NCBI GenBank assembly: GCA_022822125.1
Contig: JAJECF010000242.1
Location: forward strand, 1 to 23,067
DNA length: 23,067 bases
From: Alphaproteobacteria bacterium
GTDB taxonomy: Bacteria > Pseudomonadota > Alphaproteobacteria > Bin95
Direction: 5' to 3'
Made by a program: the position numbers and the translations under genes. Positions 8,339 to 16,315 of this stretch are shown here, in pieces (position 1 is the stretch's first letter; each line of letters starts with the position of its first letter). The notes under the pieces were generated by a model. That model worked only from the letters and a program-made list of their open reading frames with translations. It searched no databases and was not told the DNA's origin.

Positions 8339-8798
8339 GAGCTTGCCGTCTTCCGCGAAGCCGAGACCCAGATGCCCTCGGCGGTCGCGGCCTTCCGCCT
8401 GTTGCAACTGACCGGTTGCCGGGTCGTGCCGCTGGACCCGACGTCCGCGCCGTCCTAACGGCCCTGCCCCGCGAGGAAGAGTTCTTGGGTTATCGCAGCA
8501 GGTCGCAGGGCTCCCGAATCACCGACCTCCGGAATCCTTGGCACCGCATCCGCGCGCGCCAACCTCGAGAACGTGTGAACCGACGACCTGAGGACTCTCG
8601 TGCGCGGCCAGAGCACTAGCCTTGGGCGAGAGCCTCGCGATGATCGGGAAACTGCTCGGTCACACCCAGGTGCGGACAACAGCCCCATATGCGCACCCGG
8701 CATGGGTTTCGATCCAGACCGCCGCCGCGCGGATCACCGGTAGCATCGTCAGAAATTTGTCGCCCTTCCAACAGGTAGACAAGACCAAGACGCATTGA
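8339..8798 (+). pseudogene. Tyrosine recombinase (phage-type integrase), decayed C-terminal catalytic part
   Basis: Pieces of a typical alphaproteobacterial integrase lie in order but in different frames. ELAVFREAE...AVAAFRLLQLTGCR carries the box I Arg. Then come VVPLDP, VLTALPREEEF, RITDLRNPWHRIRAR, DDLR (where the family has HDLRH), and finally ALGESLAMIGKLLGHTQVRTT followed by the Tyr region APYAH, ending at TGA 8796-8798. About 25 residues are missing after LTGCR. At least two frame changes and two in-frame stops are present (for example after SAPS, and TGA after LENV). The box II His is lost. The N-terminal DNA-binding half is absent. The protein cannot be active; it marks the right-hand side as the edge of an old integrated element. 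Confidence 0.85.
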
Positions 8799-8863
8799 GC
8801 GCCCACAATCTACGGTAAGTCGAATGAACAGCTCGATTACCTGTTCGCGCCCGTGACAGCTGG

Positions 8864-9616
8864 CTAAGCGGGAGTGGAGGCTGAAGACGGCGTGCGGAGG
8901 CGGTCCAGTTCATGCCGCGCGGCCGACCAATTGGGCGAATACTCAAGACAGGCGGAATCAAATTCCGCCCTCAGTACAGGATGCAGGCTTGGTTGGTCTT
9001 GTTGATAATCCTTGGTGTTCGAACTTGTGAACACTATGTTTCGCGAAAATCCGGCTGAGCGAAGGTTGGCAGCAAGTCGAAGATAGCTCTCCGTGATGTG
9101 GCAATCTTTGACGGATTGTTTGGCTCTGGTCGCGGGCGGCGTTGCAAGCGTGACTCGGCGGTACGCCTTCAGGATATCGTCGGCATGCTCGTCCAAGACG
9201 GAGCTCGATTGAATAATTTGGTCCGCGATCTGTCGACCTCTCTCCGGAAATCCCAAGGACGCAAGTTCGACGGCACCCGGGATGCAGTCCTCGGGGGACA
9301 GCGCCTGCATGCGTCTCAGGATCGCCGTGAATCTGTCGGAAGCTCTCTTCAACGCATCGCCCGTCTCGGTCTCCACCTCGTCGATGTGCTCTCTAAACTC
9401 CTGAAGAACTTGGGCGGTAATCACGAAGGAGACCGTAGGCTGTGCTCCGGCAGCCCGGCCAATCAAGGTGTGTACGGCACGAATGTCGTGGGTGCCCATC
9501 TGGTCTCGGACGGGTGCCCGAACGACGTCGAGGATCGTGCACGTGTCGAGAAGTAGGACCGGGACGTCGGCCCTTGTGATCTCGGCGGCAAGGTCATCGC
9601 AGGCCAAGGCGGTCAT
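8864..9616 (-). CDS. PIN-domain protein (putative RNase)
   Basis: 250 aa. The start LLLDTCTILDVV gives the first PIN Asp (about residue 24). QVLQEFREH supplies an acidic residue near 73, VKDCHITES a third (Asp171, with a Glu nearby), and VFTSSNTKDY a late N/D motif around 200-203. This order fits the metal-binding acidic cluster of PIN ribonucleases, although the protein is longer than VapC toxins (about 130 aa) and closer to DUF4935-like PIN proteins. The start overlaps the stop of the upstream 215-aa gene by one base (TGATG), so both are made together. The gene could act as an RNA-cleaving toxin or defence effector with the upstream protein as partner. That role is inference; the substrate is unknown. 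Confidence 0.75.
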   Translation of the reverse strand: MTALACDDLAAEITRADVPVLLLDTCTILDVVRAPVRDQMGTHDIRAVHTLIGRAAGAQPTVSFVITAQVLQEFREHIDEVETETGDALKRASDRFTAILRRMQALSPEDCIPGAVELASLGFPERGRQIADQIIQSSSVLDEHADDILKAYRRVTLATPPATRAKQSVKDCHITESYLRLAANLRSAGFSRNIVFTSSNTKDYQQDQPSLHPVLRAEFDSACLEYSPNWSAARHELDRLRTPSSASTPA

Positions 9617-10263
9617 CAGGAATCGTCATAAGCCTTGAGCAGGTCACGCGCGAACTCGTAGTCCCTGGCGAGATCGTGAGCGCGGTCCTCGGGCCACCCC
9701 AGCTCCTCGACTAGCCAGCGCGAGAGGAAACTGCTGTGGAGGGTGGACCGTTCCCGGTGAGTCTCAACCAGAAAGCGCGCCCACCGTTCGAAGTCCATCG
9801 GATGCGACGCCCCGGTGGACATGTTCGCAAGGTTGGAGAAGTACGTCAGCAGGTCCGCGGCGTCGCTGGACAGCCAGTCGGTGATGGCGGCCTCGTCACT
9901 CGTAACGTGCATCTTGAGTTCGCTGATTGACAGCAGGTGCGTGCGTAGGGTTTCCGAGAATTCGTCGAGGATTGCGTTGTACTGATGCATCGACAGGTGT
10001 CCGGGGTCGCGCGGAACAATGTTCGAGACGCGCAACCGTCCGCGCTCGCGATGCAGAAAGAGGCGAGCAGCCGGGTCGTCCTCTGTGGCGTCACGGGCAA
10101 AAACGAATCCTGCCTCCGTACCCTTACGACCAAGCGAGTCCACACGGTCTTCTGCTTCGGAATCACGCTGCCAGCCGGCTGGCAAGTCCCTTGAAACCGC
10201 ATCGACCAATAGGGGGAGTTGCTCGTCGGGACCGATGATGTCCAGATCCTTGAATTGCTTCAT
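9616..10263 (-). CDS. Conserved hypothetical protein, partner of the PIN-domain gene
   Basis: 215 aa, ATG at 10263 with a weak ribosome site (GGGAA). It begins with FKDLDIIGPDEQLPLLVDAV. The middle has an LRVSNIVPRDPGHLSMHQYNAI segment, and the C-terminal third is mostly helical and acidic (SHPMDFERWARFLVETHRE, EDRAHDLARDYEFARDLL). I have seen similar unnamed proteins paired with PIN genes but cannot give a family name. It has no signal peptide or membrane helix, so it is cytoplasmic. The one-base overlap with the PIN gene suggests an antitoxin or sensor role, which is inference only. Confidence 0.65.
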   Translation of the reverse strand: MKQFKDLDIIGPDEQLPLLVDAVSRDLPAGWQRDSEAEDRVDSLGRKGTEAGFVFARDATEDDPAARLFLHRERGRLRVSNIVPRDPGHLSMHQYNAILDEFSETLRTHLLSISELKMHVTSDEAAITDWLSSDAADLLTYFSNLANMSTGASHPMDFERWARFLVETHRERSTLHSSFLSRWLVEELGWPEDRAHDLARDYEFARDLLKAYDDS

Positions 10264-10405
10264 GGATGTTCCCGCATTTCTGTGGAGTGGCGTTGAAGAC
10301 CAAAGTGCCCGCCGAGATTCCCGCAGGCTACAGCGAGTCCGCCTACAAGATGCACACCATCTTTGCCTGCACAGGAATCAACATCGTCCCATTTCCCAAA
10401 CGTTG

Positions 10406-10471
10406 ACCCAACCATGCCCAAAGTGCCGCGCTCAAATGTCGCTGACAGCGACCGAACCGGCCCTCCCGTCG
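10406..10471 (+). pseudogene. Remnant of a small zinc-ribbon-like protein
   Basis: On the plus strand, 22 codons read as QPCPKCRAQMSLTATEPALP. This matches the opening of a small CPxC-containing protein common in rhizobia and relatives (normally continuing as GYDLRTFxCPxC). The second CPxC half is missing and no start or stop belongs to it. It is a fragment left between two minus-strand operons; the rest of 10264-10537 shows nothing else I can support. Confidence 0.35.
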
Positions 10472-10537
10472 AGCACGCTCTCGATAACCCATCGACACCC
10501 ATCGCCGCGCAGGAGGCGCGCTCTCACCGGAACGCGT

Positions 10538-11320
10538 TCACGCAGCAAGACGTTCGATCTTTCGGCGCAGATCATCTTCCGCCTCGAGTGAGGCGACCGC
10601 GGTTCCGGCAACATTGGTCAGACGTGCGAGGTCGAGTCTCGGTATTTCCTGCTGATCCGCAAACACGATGACCGACTCGAATGGCACGCGGTGGAGCAGA
10701 AAATGCGACAACATGATTGTCGTCAACCGCGCCTTGTCGCGGCTCGGAATGCCGTACAGGAACACCGACCTCCCGTCCTTCCCCTCAAAACAGTAGTCGA
10801 CCGGATAGTGGTTGGCGTCCGGAACCTCAGGCGGAATGTAGTCCCTCTCGACGACTTCCTCGTCCAAGATGGTGAAGACCAGCCCGCGCAGGTCCTCGTA
10901 GAACGTCGAGGCGATCCTCTCGCGACTCAAGAACGTCAGATCATGAATTTTCGTCAACGCCTGCCCGAACCTGAACAGCGCGCCCGCCACCTGGTCCGGC
11001 GGCGTCTCGATGGAGAAGATGCCCTCGTCTTCTTCGATGCCGCTCTCGCGCACGATTTGCTCACGCAGAGACGCCCTCGCGCCTTCATAGAACAGCTCCA
11101 CGTCATGCTCGTAGCTCACGTGCATTAGAGTGTGGCCGCGGTCGCTGAGCTTCACGCCTCCGGTCGCTGTTTCGGACAAGTAGATGGGGAAGTGGTCGCC
11201 ATCTGGAAACGTGAACGGCGATTCTATCATCAGCACATCGTCCTCGCGCCGGTGCATCCTAACCTCAGCGCACAGGCGCTCGCACAGCAGCTTTTCCATT
11301 TGCACCTGATCAAGAGCCAT
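10538..11320 (-). CDS. DUF1828 domain protein
   Basis: 260 aa from the ATG at 11320. The N-terminal ~100 residues match the DUF1828 pattern: FTFPDGDHFPIYLSETATGG, KLSDRGHTLMHVSYEHDV. The C-terminal half includes DYCFEGKDGRSVFLYGIPS and FLLHRVPFESVIVFADQQE, resembling the DUF1829-type or nuclease-like region often fused to it, although I cannot assign catalytic residues with confidence. The start lies 11 nt inside the upstream gene, so both are translated together. DUF1828 proteins are widespread in prophages and genomic islands and have no established function. A toxin-like or restriction-like role is a guess from context. Confidence 0.7.
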   Translation of the reverse strand: MALDQVQMEKLLCERLCAEVRMHRREDDVLMIESPFTFPDGDHFPIYLSETATGGVKLSDRGHTLMHVSYEHDVELFYEGARASLREQIVRESGIEEDEGIFSIETPPDQVAGALFRFGQALTKIHDLTFLSRERIASTFYEDLRGLVFTILDEEVVERDYIPPEVPDANHYPVDYCFEGKDGRSVFLYGIPSRDKARLTTIMLSHFLLHRVPFESVIVFADQQEIPRLDLARLTNVAGTAVASLEAEDDLRRKIERLAA

Positions 11321-11777
11321 CGAACAAGTCCCGCTCGTCATGATCCGCGGAAAGACCCTCCACGCCACAATCTTCTATCAGGCACGCGAGCGCTCCCTCC
11401 ACGGTCCTGTACCGATCCGTTCCTTCAGCGTGACTGTCAACTTTCCTCCCGGCCGCGAGTGCCTCGGCCGTCGCGCGATGAACATGACAGGCGTAGCGGA
11501 TCTCGCCGTGTACGTGGCTCGCCCCGTTGTAGCGAACCAAGCTCAGCGGCTTTCCGCCGCGCCGCGTCAGCGCCAAGCCGCATGAAAAGTCCAGATCGTC
11601 ATCCAGATTCTGCCTCTGGTAGATCCGGTAGACCGCCCCGTCTTCCGTTACAGCATTGAAATTCCGCTGTTTGTGCCTTCCAGGTTTCTCCAGCCAACGG
11701 GCACCGGGATTCCTCACCCGTTTCGAGGCCGATCGAAGCCGGTTGAGCGTATCATTCGACAGCAACAAGTCAGTCAT
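11310..11777 (-). CDS. Hypothetical protein, DUF6978-like, coupled to the DUF1828 gene
   Basis: 155 aa from the ATG at 11777 (MTDLLLSNDTLNRL); a longer frame from a TTG at 11816 adds only low-complexity Ala residues. Features: a basic segment (KRVRNPGARWLEKPGRHKQ), a YRIYQRQNLDDDLDFSCGL stretch and a conserved-looking RYNGASHVHGEIRYACHVH motif rich in His. The layout resembles the DUF6978 family, which is often found beside DUF1828 genes; I hold this from memory and not from an alignment. No ribosome site is evident. It overlaps the DUF1828 start by 11 nt. It may be the sensor or neutralising partner of the pair. Confidence 0.6.
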   Translation of the reverse strand: MTDLLLSNDTLNRLRSASKRVRNPGARWLEKPGRHKQRNFNAVTEDGAVYRIYQRQNLDDDLDFSCGLALTRRGGKPLSLVRYNGASHVHGEIRYACHVHRATAEALAAGRKVDSHAEGTDRYRTVEGALACLIEDCGVEGLSADHDERDLFDGS

Positions 11778-12330
11778 CGGACTACGGCCTGCGGCCGCTG
11801 CCGCCGTGGCTCCCAACGCGTCCGGCGAACCGGGCCTCCGCGCGCCTCAGCCCCGATCGCGACGATCCTGCTTGGTCCGCCCTTGGCGCCGCACCCCTCG
11901 TTCACGGGCCGATCTCCACGTTTCCGAATTCCAGTCCCATCTCCGCGTCGCTGTCGCAACCGGTCTCGCCTACGGTAAGCGCCGCTCCTACCGGACGCAA
12001 TCTGCCAACTCGATACCATTGCGCGCAACAGCGGATCGTCTCGCTCCGTAGCCCGAGATCGCAGTCCACCTTCTTCGGTCACGGCGTCTTCTTCGATTCC
12101 TTCCTGGGCTCGATGCTCGGCTGCGTCCGTTCCGTGCACGTCCGCGTCTCCCCTCGGGCTATGGTCCCAAAGTCCCTGGCCCTGACCTCGCCGATCACAT
12201 TCAGCACCGCAATCGGCTGGTCGGCGACGAACCCAGCTCAGTCGCGCGCACGGCTGACTCTCGACTCAGAGCATCACGAGCGCCTGTTGCCCGCGGCAGG
12301 CGCTCGCAGAATGCCGAAGCGACGCTGTCT
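11778..12330. other. 553-bp stretch with decayed coding fragments
   Basis: No intact gene is recognised. On the minus strand one frame reads protein-like in two pieces split by a TGA: first FVADQPIAVLNVIGEVRARD and onwards, then a 55-codon piece from a GTG at 12069 to TGA at 11902-11904 that ends CDSDAEMGLEFGNVEIGP. Together they suggest a decayed gene between the small ORF at 12331 and the DUF6978-like gene. I cannot name the family. Confidence 0.3.
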
Positions 12331-12714
12331 TCAGGTGTCATCGGCAGCCGGGCCGAAGCTCAGACTCATGCCGAGGCCATCGCGGTGACCGCTCTCGACA
12401 GCCCGGCCGAAATCGCTAAGTTCGCGCTGCCGGCTGACGACGCGGCGCTCGCCGCGTGTATCGACCGCCACGTCGACTGACTCACAGATGCCGGCCGCCT
12501 TGACTTCCGAGAGTGGTTCGACGACCCATCGAAATTCATAATGCGGGCCCAACAACCAGCGGCCGTCGAGCGGTAGCCGCGAACTTAGGCGCTTCGTCCC
12601 CGGATCGGGGGAACCGCTCACCTCACCTGCCAAGACAGGTGACTTACGGCACAACACCTTGCATACTTTCTGATCGTCCTTTTCGACAACGATGCTACTT
12701 GCTAACCGTTCCAT
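12331..12714 (-). CDS. Small hypothetical ORF overlapping the end of the PHP-SMC gene
   Basis: 127 aa, starting at the ATG at 12714, 20 nt inside the 3' end of the large ATPase gene and in the same direction. The middle looks most protein-like: YEFRWVVEPLSEVKAAG and SVDVAVDTRGERRVV. The ends look less ordered. No family is recognised. The overlap suggests a coupled partner of the ATPase, but the frame could also be fortuitous or a remnant; codon use is mixed. Confidence 0.35.
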   Translation of the reverse strand: MERLASSIVVEKDDQKVCKVLCRKSPVLAGEVSGSPDPGTKRLSSRLPLDGRWLLGPHYEFRWVVEPLSEVKAAGICESVDVAVDTRGERRVVSRQRELSDFGRAVESGHRDGLGMSLSFGPAADDT

Positions 12715-15373
12715 ATTTTTGATGCCGTTGTCTCAAAGCCTTCTCGCCCCCGTCCAATATAGATATCACCTCGGAACAAATCCTTGAGTGGCTGGTACAG
12801 AGAAACCCTCGCGCATGGACCGTGCCCTGCGAGCCACTGCCTTCAAACATCACTATATGCTCGGCATCGGTCAAGACCACCAGGTTAGCGTTGTGAGACG
12901 TGAACACTATCTGTCTGGACTTCTTGTCCTGCAACAAAGCAGGTGCAATTGAATCGGCGATATGACGATTGTCCATATTATCTTCAGGCTGATCTACTAC
13001 CAAGGGTCCTTCTTGAAGTTCCAATAGAAGTGGAAATATTGCCGTACAACGTTGACCTGCCGAAAGCTGGTCTATGGGGCTATATTGCTCCCCAGACTTG
13101 CCTACGTCGAATCCAATTTGCAAATCATCTTGTTCATACGCCGTCAGGTAACCCATGAACTCCGAGGAGCTTATGAAAAGCGTGAATCCCTCGAGCAGAT
13201 CCCTTCTCATGCTTTCGTATCCCTGCGCGAGTCGTCTATGATGCCGCCTTTCGCTAGGAGCAAGGGAGCTAAGCTCGCTGAAAATAGTCGCTCCCGTCGA
13301 ATATCGTTGCGATAAATCGTCAAACAGACCGCGCCGCGCCAACGGCGCAACCTCTAGGCTAATTCCATAGCTCTTAAGGCGCCTATTCAATTCCTGTACC
13401 TTCTGTGTGCGAAGTCGCGTTTGGTCATCGAGGGCATCTGCAACTGCATTGGACGCCCGAATCAGTTCCGTAAGCAGTCCTTCGAGGCTTTGCCTTTCAC
13501 TATCGCATTGACTTTCCAATCTAGACAACGCTCTGGTATCTTCCATCACTTGCCGATGTGACTCTAGCATACGCTGCTGTTCAGGCGATAGCTTCGCTAC
13601 CGCTCCGGTGTACGTTTCAGAGAATTGCTGAAACGATTGCTCCATTTCTTCAGACTTCTCTTCTAATGAGCTTATCGCGGATTCTATCCGAGCCGTGTGA
13701 CCCACCACAAATTGGTCTATGTCTTGCTTGAGGTTCATCAGCGTGTCTGCGGAAAACTTCGCAAATTCTTGAAGAGGAGACTCCCCGTCAAAAGACACTA
13801 TATCAATATCAGTCAGCAAGCCGTGAGCGCGACCGGAGAAATGTGCTAAGGTATCCCGCAATCTAAGAATCAACTCGCTTGTTGCGTCTCGATGCCTTAT
13901 GGCCTTTTCGTATGAGTCGCGAAGAGCAATGAGGTTTGCGTCGGTAAGTCTCTGAAGGCCCGCTCGTAGATCCCTAAGTCTGCGTACTTGATCATGTAAT
14001 GATAGAAACGTCGAGTGTCTGCCCATGAGCTGTTCATGGAGATATTTTACTTCGTTGGCACTTGACTCTACCGTTTCTTGCAATTGACGAATTTGCTCCC
14101 GTCCCGCGATAGTGTCGAGATATAGCTGCCGAATGTTCGGGTCGGTTGCTGCCTGCTCGATCTCGTGCCAACCCAAGATGTAAGAGGGGAACATTAGGGC
14201 ATCCGGATTCTGGACCTGCTCTTGCCTGCCGTCTTCGAATGTCAATATAAACTGGTCCGGTCTGCTCGCCGTTCGTTGAACGAGGACTTTTGCACCATCC
14301 TTCCGTCGTATCAGTACACGCACAGTGCCGGCTGGTCCAAGGATGTTGGCCAAGTGCGCTTGGACATCGTCACGTCGTGTATCTGGAACAGTTACCCCAA
14401 GGGCGAATCTCAGGCATTCGAGAACAGAGGTCTTACCCGATCCCTTGACTCCGATGAAGGCATTGCAGTAACCGGAGAATGACAACCAGAGGTCTGCAAA
14501 GAATTGGCCGGTGACGTTTATACCAATAATCTCGCTTTCTGTTACACTGGGTTCCTGCAACGATACCCGAAAGGGCATACTCAGACTTCCACGCAACTCT
14601 GAAAATGTAGGTCGTTCCAGTTGTACGTACGTCACCCTTCGACCAATTTTTGTGACATCATGAGCATCACTCGAACGAATGCAGGTCTTTTGGAGATAGT
14701 TCGTTTCTGAGTGACCTCCGTCAAAAAACGTCGCTGTTGATGGTTGGGTGATTTCAAGCGCGGTAAAGTGATCTTTCGCCAAACGAAGGAACTCTTCGTC
14801 GCCATAGATGTCATCAATGCTACGACTCTTGAATGCGTCGCTTTCGGTATGGAGGTGGGCGGGAATGGAGATCGCGCCTGCCTCTTGTAGGAGTGTGCAC
14901 ACCTTGTCTACGGGAGCATTGAGACCGTATATGTCATTGCCACCAATATTGCGCTTGGAGTGGGAACATTCCTTCTTGATATGCTCAAACCAATAGTCAG
15001 CGTCTTGAGACGCTTCTGGGTCAAAGCCTGCCAACAAATGAAAGAAGGCGTTCTTTTCAATTTTACCCTGTGGTTTTGTCCACGCATCCACAAAGATGTT
15101 AAACTCAATGCCACGCAATATTGTCTTCTGAGAGCGCTTGGCCAATTCCTCCGTGAAGCTTCGTGACGGTAATGTCTGATGATCGGTAAACATGACGATA
15201 TCAACCGGTACTGTCGTCAAATGATTCACGGCATCGTCAAGGACGGAAGATTTGTTTCCGCGGTAATCGAAGCTCGCTGGAGAATGATTATGGAGATCCA
15301 CGGCATACCACTGGCCGTAGTGCGCTGGGGAACGACGGCGTAGGGTCTGTTCGAAATCGGCGATGACGGTCAC
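12695..15373 (-). CDS. PHP-SMC ATPase (TrlF-like AAA-like ATPase with N-terminal PHP domain)
   Basis: 892 aa from the GTG at 15373. The N-terminal PHP metallo-phosphoesterase domain shows DLHNHS (His28/His30), FTDH (64-65), GIEFN, PAHLH (173-175) and SSDAHD (236-238), the expected metal-ligand set. An SMC/ABC-type ATPase follows: Walker A GVKGSGKT at 308-315, a long coiled-coil region at about 435-665, signature LSAGQR at 770-775, Walker B LVVDQPE at 791-797 and H-loop TSHNAN with His827. The GTG has GAGGGGG about 8 nt upstream; an in-frame TTG at 15478 is less likely. Proteins of this design are annotated TrlF and occur in defence islands. By analogy with other SMC-like defence ATPases the PHP domain may cut nucleic acid or a nucleotide when the ATPase senses phage; this is inference. 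Base composition is AT-richer than flanking genes, which fits transfer. Confidence 0.88.
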   Translation of the reverse strand: MTVIADFEQTLRRRSPAHYGQWYAVDLHNHSPASFDYRGNKSSVLDDAVNHLTTVPVDIVMFTDHQTLPSRSFTEELAKRSQKTILRGIEFNIFVDAWTKPQGKIEKNAFFHLLAGFDPEASQDADYWFEHIKKECSHSKRNIGGNDIYGLNAPVDKVCTLLQEAGAISIPAHLHTESDAFKSRSIDDIYGDEEFLRLAKDHFTALEITQPSTATFFDGGHSETNYLQKTCIRSSDAHDVTKIGRRVTYVQLERPTFSELRGSLSMPFRVSLQEPSVTESEIIGINVTGQFFADLWLSFSGYCNAFIGVKGSGKTSVLECLRFALGVTVPDTRRDDVQAHLANILGPAGTVRVLIRRKDGAKVLVQRTASRPDQFILTFEDGRQEQVQNPDALMFPSYILGWHEIEQAATDPNIRQLYLDTIAGREQIRQLQETVESSANEVKYLHEQLMGRHSTFLSLHDQVRRLRDLRAGLQRLTDANLIALRDSYEKAIRHRDATSELILRLRDTLAHFSGRAHGLLTDIDIVSFDGESPLQEFAKFSADTLMNLKQDIDQFVVGHTARIESAISSLEEKSEEMEQSFQQFSETYTGAVAKLSPEQQRMLESHRQVMEDTRALSRLESQCDSERQSLEGLLTELIRASNAVADALDDQTRLRTQKVQELNRRLKSYGISLEVAPLARRGLFDDLSQRYSTGATIFSELSSLAPSERRHHRRLAQGYESMRRDLLEGFTLFISSSEFMGYLTAYEQDDLQIGFDVGKSGEQYSPIDQLSAGQRCTAIFPLLLELQEGPLVVDQPEDNMDNRHIADSIAPALLQDKKSRQIVFTSHNANLVVLTDAEHIVMFEGSGSQGTVHARGFLCTSHSRICSEVISILDGGEKALRQRHQKYGTVSK

Positions 15374-15432
15374 AGGTACCCCCTCAAGGTAGTAGGAATT
15401 GATCGGGCTAGCGTTGATGTGGCGGTTGCCAT

Positions 15433-15462
15433 GTATAAGTAATTCTGACTTAGCATTGGCAA
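15433..15462 (-). promoter_or_regulatory. Probable promoter of the PHP-SMC gene
   Basis: Read on the minus strand, TTGCCA (15462-15457) and TTATAC (15438-15433) are separated by 18 bp, a good sigma-70-type arrangement, about 60 bp upstream of the GTG start at 15373. The position fits a short leader. Confidence 0.4.
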
Positions 15463-15778
15463 TTCGATCGGGACGCAATGGAGCCTGGATTCACAGGCGA
15501 TGCCCCACTTGTTCATTTGAGCGTTCATGCCCCTCACAGGCATCTCGAGCCGTCTTCAGAGCGACATCGACTGGTAGTGCCCCGCGCACACCAATCTGCT
15601 TGTTTCAGCAGCTCCCCGGTAGCGGGCGCGGTGCCCCGGGGTCAAGCCCATAGCCCTGCTTGATTTCTCGCAGGTCAGCGCTCCCGCTGGAGCGCGCGCT
15701 GTCTTCATACGGCAAGCGGCCGAATTCAACACGCGGCCCCTCCTGTCCCCGCTAGTCCTCGATCGCCCGCCACGCCGA
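15463..15778. other. Gene-free stretch between the PHP-SMC promoter and the HU gene
   Basis: I see no gene. The DNA changes back to GC-rich here, marking the edge of the transferred ATPase. A GC-rich hairpin (GCGCTCC 15678-15684, GGAGCGC 15689-15695) lies about 85 bp beyond the HU stop, without a T-run, so it is only a doubtful terminator. Confidence 0.35.
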
Positions 15779-16063
15779 TCACGAGCCGCCTGCGTTGACG
15801 GCATCCCGCAACGGCTTGCCGGCTTTGAAGGTCGGCGTGGTCGAGGCGGCAATGTTCAGGCTCTCGCCGGTCCTCGGATTCCGTCCCGTTCGGGCAGGGC
15901 GGCTCCTGGTGCCGAAGGTCCCGAAGCCGACGATCCGAACATCCTCGCCCCTGGCCAGGGTCTCCGCGATCGCCTCGAAGACGGCATCGACCGCCTCCCC
16001 GGCCGCCGACCGTCCGACTCCGATCCGGCCGGCCACACGGCCTGCTATCTCCGACTTGTTCAC
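15779..16063 (-). CDS. HU/IHF-family nucleoid DNA-binding protein
   Basis: 94 aa, the normal HU length, from a GTG at 16063 preceded by GGAGGGAGAGAACGG. It has the helical dimer body (NKSEIAGRVAGRIGVGRSA, AVFEAIAETLARGEDVRI), the GFGTF turn, and the DNA-binding arm with RNPRTGE, followed by the terminal helix TPTFKAGKPLRDAVN. HU proteins bend and wrap DNA; copies carried by mobile elements often serve integration or silencing of the element. It lies alone, transcribed towards the PHP-SMC gene and divergent from the PAPS-reductase-like gene. The sequence is intact. Confidence 0.93.
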   Translation of the reverse strand: MNKSEIAGRVAGRIGVGRSAAGEAVDAVFEAIAETLARGEDVRIVGFGTFGTRSRPARTGRNPRTGESLNIAASTTPTFKAGKPLRDAVNAGGS

Positions 16064-16315
16064 CCGTTCTCTCCCTCCGTTGCCGACTTCTCCCGACAGA
16101 CCATAGCCGAGGCCGGTGCCCACGGTTAGCACGAAGCGCCCGGCATTTCGATTCCGGCAGCGGTCATTCCACGCCCTTCCTGCCCGAGCGGCGCCTCCGG
16201 CGTTTCGCACGACATGGTCCCGCGGTTCAGCGTCAGGCGTTCGAGGCCGGCGTCCTCCGGGCGATTCCAGGGGGCCGTAGAGCGGACCCCGCACCGCCAC
16301 CGGGGAGGCCGATCC

